Origin: an uncultured bacterium
Lineage (GTDB): Bacteria > Acidobacteriota > Thermoanaerobaculia > Multivoradales > J023
Assembly: GCA_937948815.1 (NCBI GenBank)
Contig: CALFAM010000128.1
Location: 1 to 38,647, forward strand
DNA length: 38,647 nt
Direction: 5' to 3'
Positions 32,197 to 38,647 of this stretch are shown piece by piece (position 1 is the stretch's first letter; each line of letters opens with the position of its first letter). The position numbers were made by a program, and so were the translations under genes. The notes beneath the pieces are model-generated. The model searched no databases and was not told the origin of the DNA. It saw only the letters and a list, made by a program, of their open reading frames with translations.

Positions 32197-34062
32197 TCAA
32201 TCGGTGAGGTCGCTGATCACCAAAGGGCCGGTCTTGTGACTGATCGGCTCGTCTTTCACCGGGATGCGGGCCACGATGATCGTGCCCGCGCCCGGTGCGC
32301 AGAAGACCGTGAGCTCGCCGCCGCATAGGTGGGCACGCTCACGCATGCCGGTCATGCCGACCGAGCGGCCGGTGCCGAGCTCGGCTTCGGAGATGCCCTT
32401 GCCATTGTCCGCGATGCGTAGCACGAGCATCCCTTCACGCTGAGTCAGCTCGATCTCGACCGATGTCGCGTCGGCGTGGCGGGCGACATTGGTCAGTGCT
32501 TCCTGAACGATCCGAAAGATGTGCGTTTCACGGTCGAGGCTGAGCCGGATGCGGCTCAATTCACTGATGAAGCGGCACTCGATGTCGATCTTGCGCGCGA
32601 AGTCCTCAGCGTGAAAGCGGATGGCGGGAAGCAGGCCGAGATGGGCGGTCGGGTTCGGCTGCAGGTCACGCGCGATGCGGCGTACGGTATCGGTCGTCGC
32701 ATGTACCAGGTCCACGGCTGTCTCGAGACTCGCCCCGGCGTTGGCGTCGAGACTGACCCGGGCGTTCTTGAGCACCGCCATGTGAAGCTTGAGGGCCGTG
32801 AGCTGCTGTCCAAGTTGGTCGTGAATCTCGCGGGCGATGTCGGCGCGCTCTTCGTCTCGAACCGTCTGAAGATGCTGTGCCAGGGAGCGGAGCTCTTCGC
32901 GCGACGCGCGCAGGGCTTCTTCGCCTTTCTCGCGCTCCGTGATGTCCTCGACGATGCACAGGAGCTGGCGAACGCCGCTGTCACTGCCGCGCGCGAAGAC
33001 GATGTGGCGCGCGAGCAGGATCCTCAGGTTGCCTGTGCGGTCGGGCGTGCGGTGCTTGGTGGTCGTGACGTTGTCGCGCGCCAGGCGAGTCATCAAGGCG
33101 GCCATGCCGCCGGCTTCTTCGTCGTGGAGGAGGAAGCGCAGGAGATTGGGGTCGAAGCCGCTTTCGCCGGGCTGCCAGCCGAGCATGCGCTCCAGCTTGC
33201 GATTCGAGTACACCTCCCGTTGGCTGTCGACGTCGAGCAAGCAGATGTGCTCGGGTACCGTCTCGGTGATCTGCTCTTGCAGGCGCTGCGCCTGACGCAG
33301 GCGCTTCTCGAGCTCCTTGCGTGCCGTGATGTCCTGGCCGATGGCGAGAATGCCCGGAACACCGTCCGCGTTGTCCAGGCGTGCCATGTTCCAGAGCACG
33401 GTCTTGGGCGATGCATTGCGCACCAGGATGGTGCTTTCAAGCCCTTCCTTGGCGTCGCCGCCGAGCACATCGTCGAAGGTCGCGCGCACCTGAGCGTGAA
33501 GCTCCTGCGGCTGGAACATGTCGATGTAGCTGCGGCCGAGGACCTCCGCGCGTCGGTAGCCGTGCAGCTCCTCGGCCGGTGGATTCCAGTCCTGGATGCG
33601 GAAATCCTCGGTCAGGTAGACGATCACGCTGCTCGTATTCTTGAGCAGGGTCTTGTAGCGGTCGTCGCGGGTGGCGAGCGCCTCCATGAGGCACTGGCCG
33701 AGCAGGCGATGCAGAAGAATGATCAGCGCATCGAGATTGTCGGCTGGCGCAACATGTAGCCAGTTGCGCCGATCTCCGGGCGCTTCGCCGGCGATCGGCG
33801 CCAGCAAGATCAACCGTAGGGTCGGGGTCGCCTGTCGCAGGATGTGCGCGATGTCGAGGGCGAGGCCGCCGCCGGGGGGCGGTCCCACCACCGCGACGCT
33901 CGACCGATGCCAGGCCAGGATGATCAGGGCTTCGTCGAGATCGTTGCAGACGATCGCGTCCAGATCCTCGTCGGCGAAGCGACGCAGGATGGCCTCACGG
34001 CGGGCTGGGTCCGACTCGACGAGTAGGACGCTGAAGGGTATGGATGTGTGCGGCGTGAGCAC
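32197..34062 (-). CDS. PAS sensor histidine kinase (NarL/HisKA_3 type) with degenerate receiver domain
   Basis: 621 residues, apparently soluble. Residues about 10-120 have a receiver-like fold (FSVLLVESDPARREAILRRF, LDEALIIL), but the phosphoacceptor Asp position reads VAVVGPPPG, with Gly60 in its place, and the switch Lys is absent. Two PAS domains follow at about 130-260 (YKTLLKNTSSVIVYLTEDFRIQDWN) and 270-385. The kinase core has REIHDQLGQQLTALKLHM (HisKA_3) with the phosphoacceptor His, then EALTNVARHADA (N box), IADNGKGI and GMTGMRERA. Such kinases partner with NarL-type regulators, but none is encoded in this window. The protein faces the RHS gene. Confidence 0.9.
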   Translation of the reverse strand: MLTPHTSIPFSVLLVESDPARREAILRRFADEDLDAIVCNDLDEALIILAWHRSSVAVVGPPPGGGLALDIAHILRQATPTLRLILLAPIAGEAPGDRRNWLHVAPADNLDALIILLHRLLGQCLMEALATRDDRYKTLLKNTSSVIVYLTEDFRIQDWNPPAEELHGYRRAEVLGRSYIDMFQPQELHAQVRATFDDVLGGDAKEGLESTILVRNASPKTVLWNMARLDNADGVPGILAIGQDITARKELEKRLRQAQRLQEQITETVPEHICLLDVDSQREVYSNRKLERMLGWQPGESGFDPNLLRFLLHDEEAGGMAALMTRLARDNVTTTKHRTPDRTGNLRILLARHIVFARGSDSGVRQLLCIVEDITEREKGEEALRASREELRSLAQHLQTVRDEERADIAREIHDQLGQQLTALKLHMAVLKNARVSLDANAGASLETAVDLVHATTDTVRRIARDLQPNPTAHLGLLPAIRFHAEDFARKIDIECRFISELSRIRLSLDRETHIFRIVQEALTNVARHADATSVEIELTQREGMLVLRIADNGKGISEAELGTGRSVGMTGMRERAHLCGGELTVFCAPGAGTIIVARIPVKDEPISHKTGPLVISDLTD

Positions 34063-34312
34063 GTTGATCTGAGTACCTGACCCGGAACACCTTGATCAAA
34101 ATCCTGGCGTCGGAAGAGGTCCATGCTATCGGATCCCGAGGCTGCTTGTGGCTGCCACATTGTCGCCGCATGCCATCAGGGCCGTAGCCACGGTCGGCTG
34201 CCACGCTCCGAGCATGATGTTGGTGATTCCCTCCCCCGAAGTCGGTCTCGACCGGTACACTCCGCGCCGGACTGCCCGCAGCCGCGGCAGAACCCTCCCC
34301 TACGAGCTTTCC

Positions 34313-35593
34313 ATGGACAAATTGCACATTCACGGCCCCTGTCGACTCGATGGCACGATCCGCGCGAGCGGTGCCAAAAATGCGGCCCTGCCCTGTCTCG
34401 CAGCTACCTTGCTGACAGACGAGCCGGTCGCCCTGTCCCGTGTTCCGCCGGTACGCGATCTCGCAACCATGCGGCGGCTCTTGGCCCACCTCGGCGTCGA
34501 GAGCGAAGACCGCCATGACGGCGCCACGGTGTTTCGGGCGGCGAGCCCCGGGAGCCTCGACGAGGCACCGTACGAGCTGGTGAAGACAATGCGCGCCAGC
34601 TGCCTGGTGCTCGGACCGCTGACCGCGCGCCGTGGTCATGCACGGGTGTCGCTTCCCGGTGGATGCGCGATCGGTGTTCGGCCGATCGACCAGCACCTTG
34701 CCGGGCTCGAAGCGCTCGGCGCCACGGTCCGTCTCGAGCACGGCTATGTGGAGACGCGCGCGAAGCGGTTGCGCGGTACGCGCTTCCGCTTCAGTGTGCC
34801 GACGGTTGGTGGCACCGAGAACCTGCTGATGGCCGCGGTGCTCGCCACCGGCACCACGGTACTCGAGAACTGTGCCCGCGAGCCGGAGATCGTCGATCTT
34901 GCACGCCTCCTGAGCGCCATGGGCGCGCGGATTTCCGGCGCGGGTTCTTCCACCATCGAGATCGAGGGCGTGGATCGCTTGGGGGCTGCCGAGCACCCGG
35001 TGATCGCCGACCGGATCGAGGCGGGTACGTACCTCATCGGCGCGGCCATGACCCAAGGTGACGTGACCGTGGACGGCAGCGACCCTGCCGATCTGGCGCC
35101 TCTTCTCGAAGCGCTGGTCGAAATCGGCGCCCAGGTCGATAGCCTGCCGCGGGGTGCAGGCGATGCGCCAGACGGTCGAATTCGCGTTCGTGCAGGTGAG
35201 CGCCTGGGGGCGCGAGACATGACAACCGCGCCGCATCCGGGCTTCCCGACCGACCTCCAAGCCCAGTATCAAGCCCTGATGACCCAGGCTGAAGGCATCT
35301 CCCATGTGCGCGAGACGGTGTTCGAGAACCGTTTCCAGCACGTTCCAGAGCTGGTGCGCATGGGCGCGCGCATCCGGACGCGGGGCAGTGTGGCCCGCAT
35401 TCGTGGAAAGGCGCGGCTGTCGGACGCCACCGTCATGGCGACGGACCTGCGGGCTTCCGCCTGCCTGGTGCTGGCTGGGCTGGTGGCGGAGGGCACGACC
35501 ATCGTCGACCGGATTTACCATCTCGATCGCGGCTATGAGCGAATGGAACTGAAATTGCAGGCTCTGGGTGCGCGCGTCGAACGCGTGGGCTGA
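34313..35593 (+). CDS. murA: UDP-N-acetylglucosamine 1-carboxyvinyltransferase
   Basis: 426 residues, the usual length. The enzyme transfers enolpyruvate from PEP to UDP-GlcNAc, the first committed step of peptidoglycan synthesis. SGAKNAALP contains Lys22/Asn23, [16 protein letters not shown] contains the active-site Cys118, and [25 protein letters not shown] (PEP/UDP-sugar site) and [19 protein letters not shown] close the fold. With Cys at the active site, the classic fosfomycin-sensitive form is expected. ATG 34313 is chosen because it starts the conserved N-terminal strand; the ribosome binding site is weak. The frame is open upstream to 34148. Confidence 0.93.
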   Translation: MDKLHIHGPCRLDGTIRASGAKNAALPCLAATLLTDEPVALSRVPPVRDLATMRRLLAHLGVESEDRHDGATVFRAASPGSLDEAPYELVKTMRASCLVLGPLTARRGHARVSLPGGCAIGVRPIDQHLAGLEALGATVRLEHGYVETRAKRLRGTRFRFSVPTVGGTENLLMAAVLATGTTVLENCAREPEIVDLARLLSAMGARISGAGSSTIEIEGVDRLGAAEHPVIADRIEAGTYLIGAAMTQGDVTVDGSDPADLAPLLEALVEIGAQVDSLPRGAGDAPDGRIRVRAGERLGARDMTTAPHPGFPTDLQAQYQALMTQAEGISHVRETVFENRFQHVPELVRMGARIRTRGSVARIRGKARLSDATVMATDLRASACLVLAGLVAEGTTIVDRIYHLDRGYERMELKLQALGARVERVG

Positions 35594-35709
35594 GCCATGC
35601 TCGCAAGCCCGGCTGGGTTCGCGACCGAAAGCGAAGCGAAGCGCGAGCACGACTGGCGGATACCGGCGCCCCTGACCGAACCGACGTTCCTATGGAGTAA
35701 GCCACGACC

Positions 35710-38007
35710 TTGACTCGCAGATGCCTCGCTCGCTTTGGTACTGCCACCGCAGTGCTGGTGCTGGCTTCCGCCACGCTGGTAGTTGTCACTCAGGCGCAGA
35801 CGGACCCGCGCTATGCCTTGGTCGATCTCCAGACGGGTGGCGATCCCGAGAGCCTGCTGCGCGTCGTCGAAGAGGCGCAGCGCCAGCCGTTGGCAGGCTT
35901 TGCCGGGCTCGAATACCTGCGTGGGCGCCTCTTGGTCGAAGTCGATCGACAGCAAGAAGCCCTCCAGTCCTACGTCAGCGCAATCTCCTCGACACCACTT
36001 CTCGCACCCCACAGCCGTTTTCGCCTGGCCGAGTCGCAGGCGGACTTGGGCCGGCCGGATGTGGCCGCCGGGCTGGTGGCCAAGTTGTTGGCTGGAGGCC
36101 CGCCCCGCTCGCTGATCGCGCCCGCGCTCAATCTGCTGGAGCGTTCGCTGTCCGACGGTGGTGATTGCAAGGTCTTGCGTCAGATCGAAGGTAGCCGGTT
36201 GGGGGATGACGGACGCCGCCGTTTGCAGCTCGTCCGTGCCGTCTGCTCGACCCGGGCGGGTGATCGGGCAACCGCGGACGCCTGGCTCCTTGCCTTGCTC
36301 GAGTCGAACCATCGCGACGATAGTGCGCGCCAGGCTGCGGCCATGGTCGCAGCAGGTCAGCCGACACTGGAACGCAGCGCGCGGGCGCACATGCTGCTCG
36401 GCATGGCGTTTCACAACCACCGCGAATTCGACCTGGCGATTCAGCATCTTTCGCGTGCCATCGCGCGCCTTCCCGAGTCCAAGGAAATCTCGCGCGCCGA
36501 GGCCCACGACACGCGCTATGCGCTCGCCCGCAGCCACTTCTGGCAAGAGCGCTTCCACGTCGCAGGTGCGTTGTTCGGCTCCTTGGCCCGCGACACACGC
36601 ACGCCGAGTCTGCGCGCGCGTGCGTTTTACCAGCAAGGCCGATGCTTGGAGCTCGAGGAGCGCTGGGACCAGGCGATTCCGGTGTACCAGCAGGCCTATC
36701 GGGTCGAGCCATCGGGTGGCTGGTCGAGCTCGGCGCTTCTCGCCCAGCTTCGGCTGCACTGGCGTAGCGGCCGTGAGCGTGAAGCGCTCGAGATTCTGCG
36801 GACCATCGAAGGGCGGCGACGCGCCTCGGAGCAGCGGCGCGCCTTGCTGTTTCTCGCCAGCTCTGATTTGGTCCAGAACCGCGCCGACCGCACGGGTGCT
36901 TGGCTGACCCAGGCAGAAAGACTCACCAGCGGCGACGCGATGGGCGAGGTTGCCTATTGGCAAGGGCGCCATGCTGAGTTGGTCGATGATCCGGCCCAAG
37001 CCGTCGAGCACTATCGGAGCGTCTTGGCGCGCGATCCGCACGACCCATTCGCCTATGCCGCGCGAGATCGGCTGGCGCTCAGCGCCCTTCGTCCCGCAGC
37101 GGAGCAGGTCGGCATGCAGCTCGCACGCTCCAACCGCCTCTCGGATCTGCAGGCCGCGGCGCTGCTCCTGGGCGAGGATCACGAAGTCGGACGGATCTCC
37201 CAGGAGACCCTGCGAACGCGACTCGATTCCGATCCCGCGGCATCTCCGTTTCTGCGCCTGACCCAGGCGCCGCCTGGCTCCTGGCCCTTGCTTCAGCAGG
37301 CTCACCGGCGCCCCGAGGACATGCTGTTGTCACTCGGCCTCTGGCAGGAAGGCTCGTCCGCGGTGCTTCGCCACTTCCCGGTCAGCAACCCGACCCTCGC
37401 CTTTACGGGCAGCCTGATGCTCGCCCGCGCGGGCGAGACGCGTCGTTCGCTCTACATTGCCGAGATCTTGCACCAGCGGGTTCCGGATCGCTTGCCCGCG
37501 CAGCTTCTGCCGACGGCCTTCCGGCGCCTGCTCTACCCGTTCCGCTACGGCTATCTGATCTTGCGCGAGGCCGGCGAGCAGGACATCGACCCCTACCTTC
37601 TTTCCGCGATCATCCGTGAAGAGAGCCGCTACGATGCCCGTGCGCTCTCTGGCGCAGCGGCCCGCGGGCTCACGCAGTTCGTCTTGCCGACGGCACGACG
37701 GCTGGCCACCAAGATCGGCCGTTCGCAGATCGAGCCGGAAGATCTCGAGCAGCCGGAAACCTCGATCGCGCTCGGTGCAGCCTACTTGCGCGAGCTCGAC
37801 GATCGGTTCGATGGCGATCTTCCTCGCATGATCGTCGCCTACAACGCCGGCGAAGCCCAGGCCGACGCCTGGAAGCGATACTGCTTCAGCGACGATCCCG
37901 CCGAGTTCTATACCAAGGTGACGTTTCGCGAGACGCGCGGCTACCTCGACAAGGTGTTGACGAGCTATGCGCACTATCGGGAGCTGTACGCGCGCGACGG
38001 CGCCTGA
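35710..38007 (+). CDS. Exported soluble lytic transglycosylase (Slt-type) with long TPR-like region
   Basis: 765 residues. A signal peptide (residues about 8-30, TATAVLVLASATLVVVTQAQ) is followed by about 560 residues of helical TPR-like repeats (for example YVSAISSTPLLAPHSRFRLAESQ, FDLAIQHLSRAIARL and AIPVYQQAYRVEP). The SLT catalytic domain is at about 615-750: REESRYDARALSGAAARGLTQFVLPTARRLA with the catalytic Glu638, and MIVAYNAGEAQADAWKRY. It cleaves peptidoglycan glycan strands in the periplasm, giving anhydro-muropeptides. The start is TTG 35710 with GGAG 12 bases upstream. It follows murA by 116 bases, a plausible cell-wall pair. Confidence 0.9.
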   Translation: MTRRCLARFGTATAVLVLASATLVVVTQAQTDPRYALVDLQTGGDPESLLRVVEEAQRQPLAGFAGLEYLRGRLLVEVDRQQEALQSYVSAISSTPLLAPHSRFRLAESQADLGRPDVAAGLVAKLLAGGPPRSLIAPALNLLERSLSDGGDCKVLRQIEGSRLGDDGRRRLQLVRAVCSTRAGDRATADAWLLALLESNHRDDSARQAAAMVAAGQPTLERSARAHMLLGMAFHNHREFDLAIQHLSRAIARLPESKEISRAEAHDTRYALARSHFWQERFHVAGALFGSLARDTRTPSLRARAFYQQGRCLELEERWDQAIPVYQQAYRVEPSGGWSSSALLAQLRLHWRSGREREALEILRTIEGRRRASEQRRALLFLASSDLVQNRADRTGAWLTQAERLTSGDAMGEVAYWQGRHAELVDDPAQAVEHYRSVLARDPHDPFAYAARDRLALSALRPAAEQVGMQLARSNRLSDLQAAALLLGEDHEVGRISQETLRTRLDSDPAASPFLRLTQAPPGSWPLLQQAHRRPEDMLLSLGLWQEGSSAVLRHFPVSNPTLAFTGSLMLARAGETRRSLYIAEILHQRVPDRLPAQLLPTAFRRLLYPFRYGYLILREAGEQDIDPYLLSAIIREESRYDARALSGAAARGLTQFVLPTARRLATKIGRSQIEPEDLEQPETSIALGAAYLRELDDRFDGDLPRMIVAYNAGEAQADAWKRYCFSDDPAEFYTKVTFRETRGYLDKVLTSYAHYRELYARDGA

Positions 38008-38016
38008 CCCCTGCCG

Positions 38017-38041
38017 CCCGATGCGCGCAGTCTGCGTCGGG
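38017..38041. terminator. Terminator-like hairpin between the convergent Slt and arginase genes
   Basis: CCCGATGCG (38017-38025) and TGCGTCGGG (38033-38041) pair with two G-U wobbles around a seven-base loop, in the 77 bases between the stops. There is no U-run. Confidence 0.4.
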
Positions 38042-38084
38042 TATCGCTGGCCCGCCTTGCATCTGCGAGCAGCTCCACGTTCCG

Positions 38085-38647
38085 CTAGAAGATCTTCTCT
38101 CCCATGGCCGAGCAGAGCAGGCCGATCGCCAGCTCGGCGGTGCGGTTGCTGTGATCGAGAATCGGATTGACCTCGACCAGGTCCATGGAGCGGATCTTCT
38201 TCGACTCGGCAAGGATTTCCATCAGCAGGTGGGCTTCACGATAGCGCAGGCCGCCGGTAACGGGTGTGCCGACGCCTGGCGCTTCGCTCGGGTCGAGGGC
38301 GTCGAGATCGAGGCTGATGTGGAGACGAGAACGGTGCTGCAAGCGCTTGAGGGCTTCTCGGGCGACGATGGCCATGCCTCGCTCGTCGATTTCGCGCATC
38401 GTATAGACGCCGGCGCCGCTGGCACGAAGAAGGTCTTTCTCGTGGGTGTCGAGGTCGCGAATGCCGATGAGCATGGTGTCGCGGGGATCGACTTTCGCAC
38501 CTGGGCGCCCCAAGTTGACCAGCTCTGGGGCCCCTTGGCCGGTAAGCGCGGCCAGAGGCATGCCGTGAATATTGCCGCTGGGAGAGGTCTCCGGGGTGTT
38601 GAAGTCCCCGTGGGCATCGACCCAGAGCACGCCGATCGGCTCCTCAT
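38085..38647 (-). CDS. Arginase-family ureohydrolase (5' end off the window)
   Basis: About 187 residues of the C-terminal part, open to the window edge. Two metal-binding signatures are intact: [22 protein letters not shown] and [51 protein letters not shown] and the MGEKIF ending are close to the RocF/arginase type rather than agmatinase, so arginine hydrolysis to ornithine and urea is the likely reaction, with two Mn ions. The missing N-terminus prevents a check of the substrate loop. Confidence 0.85.
   Translation of the reverse strand, partial: EEPIGVLWVDAHGDFNTPETSPSGNIHGMPLAALTGQGAPELVNLGRPGAKVDPRDTMLIGIRDLDTHEKDLLRASGAGVYTMREIDERGMAIVAREALKRLQHRSRLHISLDLDALDPSEAPGVGTPVTGGLRYREAHLLMEILAESKKIRSMDLVEVNPILDHSNRTAELAIGLLCSAMGEKIF

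Overview
The window is a 38.6 kb piece of a high-GC bacterial chromosome. The gene content fits Acidobacteriota, probably near Thermoanaerobaculia. It holds a long exported protein with a von Willebrand A domain and a divergent GWxTD-like N-terminus, a DUF5916 outer-membrane protein, a large Asp-box (sortilin/BNR-like) exported protein, an exported RHS/YD-repeat protein, and an ECF sigma factor/FecR pair. There is no rRNA, tRNA, CRISPR array, insertion sequence or prophage that I can recognise. The placement is inference from family content; no search was run.

Left part (1-8.5 kb). A minus-strand unit runs ECF sigma factor, FecR-like membrane regulator, then an exported protein cut off by the window edge. 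Divergent to it is a regulator with an N-terminal AraC-type DNA-binding domain and a long helical repeat tail. A 358-base non-coding stretch with three inverted repeats follows, then a small exported protein, a lipid kinase of the diacylglycerol kinase/YegS family, a polytopic GT87/DUF2029-like glycosyltransferase and rmuC.

Middle part (8.5-19.9 kb). Seven genes share the minus strand: the VWA/GWxTD protein, an exported hypothetical, a cytoplasmic hypothetical, xseA, xseB, a small membrane-anchored protein with a carboxypeptidase-regulatory-like fold, and a LytS-type histidine kinase. A clean intrinsic terminator lies about 270 bases beyond the last gene. Divergent from this block are a YhaM-like OB/HD exoribonuclease and a long-chain acyl-CoA ligase.

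Right part (19.9-38.6 kb). The DUF5916 gene faces the ligase and is divergent from a low-molecular-weight phosphatase/fructosamine-kinase pair that looks like a protein-deglycation module. Then come the Asp-box protein, two strong stem-loops, and the RHS protein with a private cysteine-rich C-terminus. A PAS histidine kinase with a degenerate receiver converges on the RHS gene across a shared hairpin. murA and a soluble-lytic-transglycosylase homologue form a peptidoglycan pair, and a partial arginase gene ends the window.

Most genes are housekeeping or known families. The points most worth a second look are the RHS tail, the deglycation pair, the missing canonical start of xseA, the structured intergenic region at 3.8-4.2 kb, the inverted domain order of the AraC-type regulator, and the two orphan histidine kinases.
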